NCBI GenBank assembly: GCA_947184155.2
Contig: CAMXCT020000258.1
Location: 737,501-801,500 of the forward strand
DNA from: Cladocopium goreaui
Lineage: Eukaryota; Sar; Dinophyceae; Suessiales; Symbiodiniaceae
Reading direction: 5' to 3'
DNA: 64,000 nucleotides
Part shown: one piece after another, positions 32,633 to 43,218 of the stretch
How the letters are laid out: each line of letters begins with the position of its first letter
Numbering within the stretch: position 1 is the stretch's first letter
Notes under the pieces: model-generated
What the model was told of the DNA's origin: nothing
What the model saw: only the letters and a program-made list of their open reading frames with translations
Database searches by the model: none
Program-made: the position numbers and the translations under genes

Positions 32633-32725
32633 CGGTGGCCATAGTGGATAAAGATTGTCTGAGATGGTTTAAGTGGATCTACAACAGGGACACTGCCAAA
32701 CATCAGATGATGAACCAGGGCAGCG
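32633..32725 (+). CDS. Internal exon, unknown protein
   Basis: The acceptor 'TTTTACCTACAG' is followed by VAIVDKDCLRWFKWIYNRDT and then AKHQMMNQGS, with a GT donor. Strongly coding and exactly in phase with 32384-32471. Protein family unknown. Confidence 0.75.
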
Positions 32726-32968
32726 GTTGCTCCAGATAATTTGTCATGTCATGTCCCACTATTTAAACAGCTCAACGAACGAGCACATGACTGTTCACAT
32801 GATTCACCCAAGTTGCGAATATGCTGGGCCTTTCTTGAAACCACCGCTGTCGGATTCACGAATTGGGTTTAGCCAGCTGATTTCAGTCGGAGAAGCCGGT
32901 AGTCACAAGCCTACTTTGGTCTGCCACCTTCCATAAATACCCTCGATGTTTTCAGCCTTCAAATCAAG

Positions 32969-33071
32969 TACCCTCTGGTAAACTAACATAGCTATTGAAA
33001 ATGGCCATTTATAGTGAGTTTCCCAGTAAAAATGGTGATTTTCCATAGTTATGTTAGTTTACCAGAGGGTA
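32969..33071 (+). mobile_element. Family A TIR element, best copy
   Basis: TACCCTCTGGTAAACTAACA and TGTTAGTTTACCAGAGGGTA are perfect inverses, 103 bp. The TIR carries CTG^GTAAAC and its inverse carries TTTACCAG^. Confidence 0.95.
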
Positions 33072-33765
33072 CACGTTTGTCATGTTTGGGTCAAAAATGA
33101 GGAGCCAATAGTTCTGCATCCAAGTTTCAACAGGCCAGAGATTCGAGTGTGTTCCCAACATACCATTGGTCCAAAAACACCGGTGGTATCCACAGGGGTG
33201 TAGCAACAACCCTTTGTTGTTAAGGTGATCATATCTGTTTGTCATGTTGTTCTAAAGATTGAATTTGTTGGCCGTTTACCCATGAAGGGCTGGTTTCTTT
33301 TCTATTCATGTAACTTGAGAATCCCCATTTGATTTCTGAAATCATCCCATTTCGCATGGGCTGCCCCACCACAATAGTATGCACAAAACGGAGAGCTCAA
33401 CACTGAAAAGTCACCCAAATTTTCGGCTCCAGCGCCTTCAATGATTTTGAGCCGTAGCCATCCACAGAGCAACAAGAGCCACAATTTTGGGTCAACCGAC
33501 TGGATGGTGACTTTGATAATTACTGTAGTTTTTTGCAAATTTCATGGGGACATTTGGGCGTGTTTGAAATGGCATACCCTACCGCCGCGGCTATTTATAT
33601 AATGGAAAAAATAAAGAATACTGCACACGTGGAATTGGAGGGGTCCCCATTTTCAAACAACCTCCCAAAAAGTAACTGGTAAATCATCGCTATAATATAT
33701 TATATCACCATATACACATCCATTTTCACCTATCAAAGCTGCTCAACATCATCAATCCTTTGCAG

Positions 33766-33915
33766 TATGTGCCGAGGTGAGTCGAAGCACCTCTCGCTGC
33801 TGCATTTGTCGGTGCTGTCCATTGAGCCCAACGCGCCCTTCATTATGTCCCTGCTGGGACGCAAGAGGCGCGCGATCGACACGGGGAAACCCCAACAACG
33901 AAATAGGTCAAAATG
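33766..33915 (+). CDS. Internal exon, unknown protein
   Basis: The acceptor 'AATCCTTTGCAG' precedes MCRGESKHLSLLHLSVLSIE and then PNAPFIMSLLGRKRRAID, ending at a strong donor ATG^GTGAGT. The two leftover bases join the G at 34263 to make Trp. It is one base out of step with 32725, so an exon between them is probably missing. Confidence 0.7.
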
Positions 33916-33942
33916 GTGAGTTTGCCGAAACTCAAGTAACAA

Positions 33943-34020
33943 CTGGTTGGTGGTTTGGAACATGTGTCATGACTTTCCATTCAGTTGGGAATAATAATCC
34001 CAACTGACGAACTGGGAATA
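33943..34020 (+). mobile_element. Family C element, 3' truncated
   Basis: CTGGTTGGTGGTTTGGAACA through GGGAATAATAATCCCAACTG. The right TIR is absent. Confidence 0.75.
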
Positions 34021-34038
34021 TATTGGAGAAACAAACAT

Positions 34039-34153
34039 CTGGTTGGTGGTTTCAAACATGTTCCATAATAATTATGCTGGGGATGTCATCCACCAACCAT
34101 TGACGAACTCACTCCATCATGTTTCTAAGATGGTTAGGTCAACCACCAACCAG
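34039..34153 (+). mobile_element. Family C TIR element
   Basis: CTGGTTGGTGGTTTCAAACA ... GGTCAACCACCAACCAG. With 33943-34020 it fills most of the 347-nt intron 33916-34262. Confidence 0.85.
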
Positions 34154-34262
34154 ATATATTATTCATTAGATCAGGTATTAATCACTAATAACCAGTATTA
34201 ATCACTATTAACCACATTAATTACCCACAAAGCAGCCATGGTTTCGCCCATCGTTGCGCCAG

Positions 34263-34366
34263 GATCCCCTCCAAGTGGCTTCGGCCCATCGCCTGGCTGC
34301 TGCCCGGCTTCGATCCGCTGCCGCGCTGGTGGCCCGCCTTCGGCGGGGCCCACGGCGGGCAGGCGG
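34263..34366 (+). CDS. Internal exon, Trp/Pro-rich
   Basis: 'CATCGTTGCGCCAG' then (W)IPSKWLRPIAWLLPGFDP and LPRWWPAFGGAHGGQA, with donor GTACTG. In phase with 33915 and with 35647. Hydrophobic, with several Trp, and possibly membrane-associated. Family unknown. Confidence 0.75.
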
Positions 34367-34833
34367 GTACTGAAGCAGTGAATGATAGAACTAGAAACTC
34401 GAAAAGCATAATTAGTTTGGTTTATTATGTCTACATATATATATATATATATACATATATATATGTGTATATATATATATAGCTGCGTATATATATATAT
34501 ACATATACATATAAGAAATATATGTGTATATATAAGAAATATGGATGTGTCTGAAAAAGGGCCTATACCTCGAAATTGCTATTTGAATAGGGAAAATGAT
34601 GAGAATCTAGTGGATTTAGGGGGTACACTATGTTCAGACAAAGCCATAGGTATAGCTAGAAATATGGTATGATACCGAGTTACATAATGGTGTAATATTA
34701 TATATATATATTTGTATAGTTAGAACATTATAGAGTCAGCATTCTGATAAGCATTACAACTACACAATTAAAATTAGTTGGAAACAGAACATGTTTTAAC
34801 TAGACTTAAATTTTATTACGGGGGTTTTACCCT

Positions 34834-34950
34834 CCCGCAAATGCTCATTCTAGACCCTGAAAATCACCTGTTGTTGAGTGGAAAATAATCTTCCAAACTC
34901 CTGTTTTGGCTGGGTCTATGTTAATTTTGGGGAGTGTAAAATTACACATG
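34834..34950 (+). mobile_element. Family G element
   Basis: CCCTCCCGCAAATGCTCATT, core AGACCCTGAAAATCACCT, AATCTTCCAAACTCCTG and an end TTAATTTTGGGGAGTGTA. Confidence 0.65.
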
Positions 34951-35646
34951 ATGATATAAGTAGAAAAAACTTATACAAGTAGGGTTATATAGATGGAATA
35001 GATGGGTAGATGGGAAGGCATGAGCACTTGTTGGTTGATGAGTTCGGGGGTTTCAGAGCTTTATACTACCAGATATGTAGGGAATCATCATCCATGAACC
35101 GGGAATCCCTATCAACTAGGTCAATCTTACATGGATACTTTAATCCTTTAGTCTTTTGGTATTAATGGGAATATCTACTAACCAGCAAAGAATTTATTTT
35201 TTGCAGGGTATCTAAGATTGGCAATGTCAAGTAACAACAAAAACTATTAACACCTCCATAGAAGTAGGAGAATTCCCAGTTTGCCCCATTACTGGAGGGC
35301 ATAAAACGGGTCTGAAAACCCGTTACGAAACCCACAATCTTTCTCTCCAACGCTTGGGTTCCATGGCTTTCAGTCGACTGTCATGATTAATTGCTTTTTG
35401 AAGCAAACATTGGGATACATTGATCATCATTAGTCTAGGTATATAGTTTTATATAGTATGGGATCATCATGAATCCATTCCCATACTATCCCATACAACA
35501 AATCCCCAGAACATAGGATGGAATCCATCACAGGACAGAGTCCTCGGTGGCATTGAATTTCTGCTGGCATTCGTATTGTCTACATCTGGAAATCTATACC
35601 AAGTGAAACCCTAGTTTTGATGGTTTTTCATCACCCCTTTTTCCAG

Positions 35647-35725
35647 TTGTTCCATGCGAAATTCGGATGGATTTCTACATGGGTCAAGCCACCAGGATGG
35701 CGCAGGCGGTCCATGCCATTTACAG
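35647..35725 (+). CDS. Internal exon, unknown protein
   Basis: After 'CCCCTTTTTCCAG' the frame set by 34366 reads VPCEIRMDFYMGQATRMAQA and then VHAIY. It must end before an in-frame TGA at 35727. A GA or AT donor at ACAG/ATGACG is implied; no GT is available. Confidence 0.6.
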
Positions 35726-36331
35726 ATGACGTCCATGCGCGCGTTGTTAGTTTTAAGGCCCGAGTCCGGCTGTGGCTCGGATGGTGGTTTGCAACAAATA
35801 GAAGGGGGACAAAAATCAAGGAAAACCAAGGTGAATCTCAAGGTAAACCAATGGTAGCCCATTTTTCATGGGGTCTGCTCAACAAGCAGAATGGGTGGGG
35901 TTTGCACCAACGACCATGGATCAATAGTTGGGTAAACTGGCATAGGCTCATGATCAGGCTGGTGATGTTTTTTCAGATTGATGCCAAAATCTGACCAAAA
36001 TCTGACAGTTACAACTTGTTTTTTACCCATTCACTATACATATATTTTCCCTAAACTCTAGTCAATTATGCTAGTTAAAAGCCGACTAAGCTAACAAACT
36101 AGGGCATAAAGTTTGGATCAGCCTGGTTTTGATTCGACAGATGTTCATTCCAATGTAATCCATAATTGTGTTGTGACAGTTTCTGTGATTTCGGAATCGT
36201 CAAACAAATGTTGAATTCTTCCAGAGCATGATTTCAGATCTTTGTTTCAAGTGATATGTGATTTTCTGGCCTCTCCCACCCTGTCAGCAGGTCCTCCCAC
36301 CCTTGGGAGCATTCATCCTTCCGTGTCTCAG

Positions 36332-36467
36332 CTCACTTCAAACTCCTCGATCAGCGCTCGGTGGCCAGATGCAGGAGGTCGACCGCGCAACGCAAATGCG
36401 CAACGCACGTGGAGACTTGGTGCCGCTTGTTGCCATGCCATGGAACACATCGGACGGCCACGACATG
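36332..36467 (+). CDS. Internal exon, unknown protein
   Basis: After 'TTCCGTGTCTCAG' the best frame reads SLQTPRSALGGQMQEVDRAT and then QMRNARGDLVPLVAMPWNTS, with a possible GC donor (ATG^GCCAGT). Two other frames and the minus strand (36351-36536) are open too, so strand and end are uncertain. Confidence 0.5.
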
Positions 36468-36918
36468 GCCAGTCGATGAAATTTCCGCAATCGTCGGCTC
36501 GTTTGCGAGGATAAACATTCGGTTCTCCAGGACCAAATCCTCAGAAGGCGGAGTTTTCGTTGCACCTCACAACATTGCATCGATGATCATTTTACCAACA
36601 CCCCTAGGTCGGTGGCCCCCTCAATAATGCGTGGATTTATTTCGGGACGAATCTTCACCATTTATCACATTTGGGGGGTTGCTTGAATCCCGATTGCGAT
36701 TCGGTCTAAAACATCGAAAACAATAAACCTTCAGGTGCCATGATCAGAACGTGTGAAAATGGACGAGTTTTGGGGGGATGGCCAGATGGCCATCCATTTT
36801 CATAGAGATTCGCATGCCCAGTATATTATGTAGAACTGTGAGGATTCCCCTTGTGATGACCATATAACATCCATCCATATCCATCCGTTACTTGACCATG
36901 GATACCATGGCACATGTT

Positions 36919-37308
36919 TCACAATATTCCCATCTTGTCTCCGCTTGGTGGATGATAATCTCCATTGCTTGAAACCAACCAGTCGTTCTTGTTGAAGAAC
37001 CCGGTTTTTTGTTGGATCAACATGGGTTGAAGTCCTTTTTGTAGCTCAAGACCTTGATTTCTGGGATGAACCTCAGCCATTGAATCGCTTTTCAACGATT
37101 CAAAAAGTGTGATGGCGCCAAATCCAGCGAGTTGCTTGGGGATTCCTGGGATCCATCGAATCCATCCGCCAGGTCTGCTGAAGCCCGGGAGAATGTCCCC
37201 TGGGTGGGTGAGCTCCAATCTTCTGAGGAGAAAGCCATCGCTGCAAGAAACCATTAAATCACCATTAAACCACCAGTAAACCACCATTAAACCACCATTA
37301 AATCCCAT
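36919..37308. other. Coding-like stretch, both strands open
   Basis: The minus strand has a 129-codon frame with MAEVHPRNQGLELQKGLQPM; the plus strand has IESLFNDSKSVMAPNPASC (acceptor near 37088) and SAEARENVPWVGELQSSEEK (acceptor 37172). Only one can be real, and I cannot decide which. Confidence 0.35.
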
Positions 37309-37318
37309 TAAACATCTG
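37246..37318 (+). repeat. CCATTAAACCACC repeat
   Basis: Four to five units related to the 33-bp satellite, running into AAATCCCATTAAACATCTGG and an inverted copy next to a family A end. Confidence 0.75.
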
Positions 37319-37331
37319 GTTTAATGGGATT

Positions 37332-37446
37332 TACCATCTGGTTATGACTAACAGTTTGCCATGGAAAGATCCACCATTTTTAAGTTTGGTAAACTATCTA
37401 TTTCTATGGGCCATTTTCCATGGCTATGTTAAATAACCAGAGGGTA
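37332..37446 (+). mobile_element. Family A TIR element
   Basis: TACCATCTGGTTATGACTAA ... TAAATAACCAGAGGGTA, core GGAAAGATCCACCATT. Confidence 0.85.
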
Positions 37447-37465
37447 TCTATTATACCAAGAAAAT

Positions 37466-37571
37466 CTGCTTGGTGGTTTGGAACATGAATTTTATTGTTC
37501 CATATATTGGGAATAGTAACTCCAACTGACGAACTCATATTTTCCAGAGGGGTAGGTATACCACCAACCAG
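37466..37571 (+). mobile_element. Family C TIR element with 8-bp duplication
   Basis: CTGCTTGGTGGTTTGGAACA ... GTATACCACCAACCAG. The flanks are AAGAAAAT at 37458-37465 and again at 37572-37579, the clearest target-site duplication in the window. Confidence 0.9.
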
Positions 37572-37761
37572 AAGAAAATAAAGCTCCTACGCATTCTGTA
37601 GGGGATGATGTGGATGCATTTCTTGGATATTTCTTGGGCTTTTTCTGGCATATCACCAACAATAATGTGTATATCCAACGATGTAAATAATGGTGAATGA
37701 ATTTTGGGGGAATGATCGCAAAATGGCCGAACTTTTCTGGTGAATTACTAGAATTGATCGA

Positions 37762-37851
37762 TACCAATAGTACCACACAAGGCGGTGGCGGAAGTTTCAA
37801 AAATAGAAAACCTATAGGAGAGGTTGGTTGTTGTGAATCACGGATGGCAGA
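37762..37851 (+). repeat. Dispersed repeat, family L, longest copy
   Basis: TACCAATAGTACCACACAAG ... GTGAATCACGGATGGCAG. The right end matches the minus-strand copy at 211-298 beyond where the 15985 copy stops. Confidence 0.8.
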
Positions 37852-37894
37852 GCGAATCCACTGATGGACCGAAAGCTCGTTGAGGTCTCCTCTC

Positions 37895-37965
37895 TTTCTC
37901 TCTCTTCTCTCTCTTTCTCTCTCTTTCTCTGACTATCAACCTACCTACCTGCCGATCTATCTATG

Positions 37966-38015
<50 letters not shown>

Positions 38016-38036
38016 ATAACCCTACCTATCTAATTA

Positions 38037-38069
<33 letters not shown>

Positions 38070-38213
38070 ATTAATCGACCTATCTAATTAATCTATCTAT
38101 CTGTCGATCTATCCATCCATCTATCTATCTACCTACCTACCTACCTAGCTTTCTATCTATCGATCTATCTATCTAACTATCTATCTATCTGTCCATCTAT
38201 CTACCTATCTGTG

Positions 38214-38247
<34 letters not shown>

Positions 38248-38500
38248 CCTACCTACTTCACCTGTCTCTCTATCTATCTACCTCACCTGTCTATCTATCT
38301 ATCTATCTACCTCACCTGTCGATCTAACTATGTACCTGTCTACCTACCTGCCGATCTATCTATGTATCTATCTATCTATCTATCTATCTACCTACCTATC
38401 TACCTATCTACCTATCTACCTATCTACCTATCTACCTATCTACCTATCTACCTATTTATCTATCTGTCTGTCTGTCTGTCTATCTACCTGTCTATCTGCA
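37895..38500 (+). repeat. CTAT/CTAC tetranucleotide array
   Basis: A CTCTCTTT tract followed by about 540 bp of (CTAT)n with CTAC, CTGT and TAATTAAT variants. Produces spurious Leu/Ser/Ile/Tyr frames. Confidence 0.95.
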
Positions 38501-38518
38501 TGCTTGAAAACGAAGCTA

Positions 38519-38760
38519 TTCTGCGAGACGTCCTCAGGTTTTGAACATGACAACGTCAAAAACGCATCAATTCTGCGAGACTTCCTCAATGTTTGAAGTT
38601 GACAACGTCAAAGACGCATCAATTCTGCGAGACTTCCTCAATGTTTGAACTTGACGACGTCAGAAACGAAGCAATTCTGCGAGACTTCCTCATTTTTCGA
38701 AGTTGACAACATCAAAAACGAAGCAATTCTGCGAGACATCCTTCAAAAATGGAAAGTTGA
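38519..38760 (+). repeat. 52-bp tandem repeat, five copies
   Basis: TTCTGCGAGAC starts at 38519, 38571, 38623, 38675 and 38727, exactly 52 bp apart. The unit includes TTGACAACGTCAAAAACG. Not a multiple of 3, so the array is not conserved coding. Confidence 0.9.
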
Positions 38761-38889
38761 GTGCAAAGCTGACGGCCTCGTACCAATGCGTTTTGCGACT
38801 TTTCCACTCCATGTGTCTAAACTACTGCGCCAGCCACGAAAAAGTGATGCCAGGTCATACGAATTGCTGCACCTGTCACGCAAAATCAT

Positions 38890-39660
38890 CTCAGCAAATC
38901 TGAAGATCTGATGCTCCAAAATGCAACCCTTCTCAGGAAATCAGCGCCCGGACCTCCTAACAGCTCTGATGAACATGTCTCTTGTACTGCGCCTGCCACG
39001 GAAAATGCATCTTTGCAGATCTTCTTCAAATGTCCCACGCCTGCCATCGTTTGTGGAAATGCGACAAAACCCCTCACGTTTTGCCCACTTTTCACAAGGT
39101 CCACAATCCCTTGCGCCTGCCATGCGAAACGACATGTGAACGTCCAAAAGTGGCTCGAGCATGTGGTGCTTTTAACATTTTGACTTCGAAACGTGCTTCG
39201 CGCCACAACGGCGTGCACTTTTTCGACATCTCAACTTCCAAAAGTGGTCCGGAGCTGGTGTGCTTTGTACATTTTGACTTCGAAATGTGCTTTGTGCCAC
39301 AACGGCGTGCACTTTTTCGACATCTCAACTTCCAAAAGTGGCTTGAGAATGGTGTGTTTTGTACATTTTGGCTTAGAAATGTGCTTCGCGCCACAACGGC
39401 GTGCAATTTTTCATCTCTCATTTGGCCAGATGGCTCCGCACCCGCCCCTTTAGCGAGCCTACTTTTCGACCCTCCGGAGCCACAAATCATTGGAAAAACA
39501 CAGTGTTTCGCGACTTTTCTACCTTTTCGCGCATCTGCATCTTCTTTCTTCTGACTCTTTCTCTTCTCTGATCTTCTCTCTTTACTCTTCTCTTCTCTGT
39601 GACTCTTCCCATCTCTGCTTTTCATCTGTCCATATTGTCGGAAGTTTGACTTCTAAACTT
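38890..39660 (+). repeat. 94-bp tandem units plus pyrimidine-rich tail
   Basis: GACTTCGAAACGTGCTTCGC-type units start at 39182, 39276 and 39370 (94 bp apart), each with CCACAACGGCGTGCA. A distinctive tail follows with SLTSKLPS-like and CTTTACTCTTCTCTTCTCTG sequence. From memory, this unit-plus-tail arrangement recurs in Symbiodiniaceae gene predictions, so it is treated as a dispersed repeat, not a gene. Confidence 0.6.
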
Positions 39661-39851
39661 CCTTCAATAATACATGGACAGTCAATCATCACTGGTCTAG
39701 GAAATTCTAAGCATGAAAACTATGGGAATACCATTTATAAATCATGGTTGCTTGAGGATTGTTTGGCGGATTACTCTATCCATTTCTAGTGGAGATTATC
39801 ATCATCGATGCGCTAGGAATCCCGTTCTAAGTCAGCCAGTACTGGTAAAGA

Positions 39852-39998
39852 ATGACAGAAGGTTTTGACCGCTGTAGTCTGAAGAACTTCACAACACCAG
39901 AGCTGAAGGAATGCGTGAAGCAGCTCGAAACAGGATCCAAAGGAAAAAACCAGAAGAAGGAGAAAGAGAAGAACAAGCACTCCTCCCCAAGCAACTAG
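39852..39998 (+). CDS. Short ORF, SAP-like lysine-rich (coding relic)
   Basis: ATG-to-TAG frame of 48 codons: TEGFDRCSLKNFTTPELKEC and then VKQLETGSKGKNQKKEKEKN. The LKNFTTPELKECVKQL part resembles a SAP-type helix-turn-helix, and the rest is Lys-rich. Together with 40041-40325 and 40508-40789 it looks like parts of one ancestral gene, now broken by stops. Confidence 0.4.
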   Translation: MTEGFDRCSLKNFTTPELKECVKQLETGSKGKNQKKEKEKNKHSSPSN

Positions 39999-40040
39999 GC
40001 GAAGGGCTGGAATTGTTGGGTCCTTGCCTGTTCCATCACA

Positions 40041-40325
40041 GTGACAAAGCGAAGTTCTGGCGGAGTAGTCCTACCATGGCGGAGTAATTCCATCACTGTC
40101 GGAATGGCATGCGCAGCATTCTTGATGGAGACTGGAGCTGCAATGATTCACTTCTATTGGGACCCATACCATAGACTGGTGAGAGACCTCAAGTTGGCAA
40201 CTACAAATTGCCCTCCTGATGTCAAGCTTCAACTTCAACAAGGGCAGCTGTGTGGAAATTACATGTACAGCATCAACTACAAGCCCTTCAAAACAGCTGG
40301 CTTTCACGATGAGAAAAAAGTTTTC
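40041..40325 (+). pseudogene. Conserved-looking coding fragment
   Basis: A 95-codon frame with MACAAFLMETGAAMIHFYWD and LATTNCPPDVKLQLQQGQLC. The composition is clearly protein-like. Ends at an in-frame TGA. Family not recognised; possibly one of the multicopy dinoflagellate proteins. Confidence 0.45.
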
Positions 40326-40507
40326 TGAACGCACTCATGGAAACGGAAACCCAGGACATGTGTGGTTCAGATTGATTCATTGTCGTCGAAGTGGTTAACT
40401 GTGGTTCAAAAATAAACAATAAAGTATTTAAATTAAATAATAGAAAGTGACAATGTTGATTCTTAGTTTTAATAACAAATCTATCCCAACTTTCAAACCT
40501 TCGGCAG

Positions 40508-40789
40508 GAATCCGACTTGTTCTTGCGGTATGCTGAACTGATTGCATGGACTTTGACTTTCACGTTTCGCACAAATGACGATATGGAATTTCTTTTCAGG
40601 TCATTGGCAACTCAGCTGGGTTCCTACCAAAACAAGAAGGGTGTTGTGAAGTCAGGACGCTGGTTCAGCTGGCACAATGGATGCGAAAGCCAGTATCATG
40701 AATTTTGGTCAACCAGAATGCTCCTGTCGTTTGGGTACCCCAATGCGACAGATCCAGATCAGAATATTATCCAAAATTGTTTGGGATAA
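40508..40789 (+). pseudogene. Conserved-looking coding fragment
   Basis: After 'CCTTCGGCAG' the frame reads ESDLFLRYAELIAWTLTFTF, then RTNDDMEFLFRSLATQLGSY and SGRWFSWHNGCESQYHEFW, ending at a stop. High-quality coding sequence. May be an exon downstream of 40041 or a retrocopy piece. Function unknown. Confidence 0.5.
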
Positions 40790-42400
40790 CAGTAGCCGTT
40801 ATTTCGAGCCATTGCCACATGGATTTGCCCAAGCATGGTGAATATAAAGCCACCCTGATAGTGGAGATAGAATGCGAATAAAATGAGGATAGAACAGGAT
40901 TCTTAGGAAGTGATCCCCCCTAATATTGAACATCCCCATTCCATGGTCCCGATGTGGTTTCATTCCCAACATCCACCATGGTTTCGTTTGGGGTCTTTAA
41001 TATGGGGCTTGGGATTCTCTACCCAGGAGGAATCGAGCAATGAGCCCAGGGCCTCAGCGGAGATAGGATGGGACCGAGCCACAGTTCACCAGAAATGCTG
41101 ACCGTTCAATGGGGGAGTCTTCCCCAAAACATTTATTCATTTCATTTCTGGGAGTCAGTATGATATATTGTATATATATGTATATATATATATACACATA
41201 TATACATATACACATGTAACTTTATATAATAGTATTTAATAGTATTTATATATGGTAACCGTTCTGGTAACACCCAAAAAGATAGAAAAGTATTTCCAGG
41301 ATTGGGATAGATGATGTGTTCCCAAAAAAAAATGTCCAAGTGTTCCATATTTTTGGGGTCCTGCCAATTTCAACTAGAAACAGGTCTAACCTTAGAGGTT
41401 TTTCCAATCTTGTGCCTAAAAGTGAATAGCTATTCAACAATGACCAAACTTCAACGGATAGTCCCTGGAGTCCCTGGACTCAGGATTTGTTTGATCCACT
41501 CAATTGATATATCGATTTCATAGCCCACCTATCAATGGGAAAACCTCACCAGCATGGTTGCCATTCGCGTGGAACCACCAAAAAATCATCGGTTCCACAA
41601 TGCAATCGTCACGGGCTGATCAAACATAGGTGCAAAGGATTCCGGAACATGATGCACCTTGATTTTTTTACCATGAAAGCTTTCGTCAACCAGCTTTGAA
41701 GTGTACAATTGCTCGATTTGAGATGGTTTTCCTGTGCGAAACCACTTGTGTCAACCATCGTTGGGCAGTGCAGTTCTCAGGAGCGAAGAAATTCCCCTTG
41801 CGCGATCCGACGAATGGAACAATGATTTCTGAAGTCACCACCCATAGCCTCTTTCGTTGATGATCCCTGACCGTGGCAGTTGGGTATCGGCCTACTTAAC
41901 TAACCATGGACACGAATGATAGTTGTGAAATCCCCGGTTTTGTTGGTGAAAAAAGGCGCATCTGATGTTGACATCCCCATTTGTTCTGGTGTTTCAAGTC
42001 GATTGTTGTTGTTTAAATCCCTATGTTTCTTGGTTTTAGCCGCTTAGCCACATATCTCTTCGTGACCCCCCCATTTTTTCTCTTGAAGCAGGTCCTTGCT
42101 GATTCAATCTGTTTGGGCTTCAATCCCCAATCCCCTTTGTCCAATCCCCGGTTGTTTGTTGTCGCGCCGCCCTCTGAGTTCACCAACTGGCAATGGATGT
42201 CCCATGTCATCCCCGCGCTGTTTTCGGTAGAATGGTTTTAATATGTTTCGATCCGTCCCCATACACAGCTTTACCTATCAAATAAAATATAAAATAAAAT
42301 GATCAAGATGGGGAGTACCCCCATCATCCAAGTCATGGACCATGACTTCCTATTGAAACCCCACGCATCGGTGACTCGGTGACCCCCCATGGATGCCAAG

Positions 42401-42475
42401 GCCCTCCACGACCTCGCCAAGCGAGCCGTCCGATCTCAGCTGATGCCGAAAAAAAATCCGTGGTGCTGCAACCCT
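42401..42475 (+). CDS. Exon candidate upstream of TerD gene
   Basis: After 'ATGGATGCCAAG' the phase-0 frame reads ALHDLAKRAVRSQLMPKKNP and then WCCNP, with donor GTGGGT. Phase 0 at both ends fits 43840. The frame could start at the ATG at 42391. Linkage to the TerD gene is inference. Confidence 0.5.
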
Positions 42476-43112
42476 GTGGGTTTCCCCACATCCGCTATGG
42501 GATTTACACCCCCTGACTCGTTAACGTAGCTAGCTGGAAAATCACGGGTTGATTAATAGATAAATCAGCATAAATCATGTGTAAATGTACCTTTTTCCAT
42601 TTGTCTAATATATATATATAGCCATCCTGGAGTAGATAGAATATAGTCCTCACTAGAATGGTCATGTCTTTGAAAATTACACATTGTATCAGTTTCAGCG
42701 TGATTATATCTACGGACCACATGTAAAACCAACCAATAGTATTTTCTGGGATATGGCATCTCATGACTATCTCCTAAACTTTTGGGAATAAATGGCCGAA
42801 ATCCCATGGTTCCTTATTGAAATGGCCAGTTCGGGGGGATTTTCAGACACCATTTTCAGACACCCATATGATGATAGGATCTGATAGGGGATATGGTGGA
42901 CTATAATGGGATGTTCAACAACCATAATTTGCGCATATCATGGGGATATGATGCCATATTTCATGGTCGGAGAAATTATGATTCGACCACGTGTCGATGG
43001 GATTTCACGACATAAACCGACGCAAACGATGGTGAATCAATGGGGTAAGTATCCCACACGGCCCAAACCTTTTAAGTTGGTGAATATCAATTGCAAATCA
43101 CGGTTGGTTGAT

Positions 43113-43218
43113 TACCCTCTGGTAAACTAACAGTTTGCTGTTGAAAATGGTGATTTATAGTGGATTTACCCATTAAGAATGGTGATGTTCCATAGCTATG
43201 TTAGTTTACCAGAGGGTA
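43113..43218 (+). mobile_element. Family A TIR element
   Basis: TACCCTCTGGTAAACTAACA ... TGTTAGTTTACCAGAGGGTA, 106 bp. Confidence 0.95.

Noticed and set aside
33449..33475. Possible dinoflagellate spliced-leader match (GAGCCGTAGCCATCC)
   Set aside because: Only a short partial match to the 22-nt leader as I remember it (CCGTAGCCAT). The rest differs, so no spliced-leader gene or relic is claimed.
37880..38596. Leu/Ser/Ile/Tyr-repeat frames
   Set aside because: Translations of the CTAT/CTAC tetranucleotide array.
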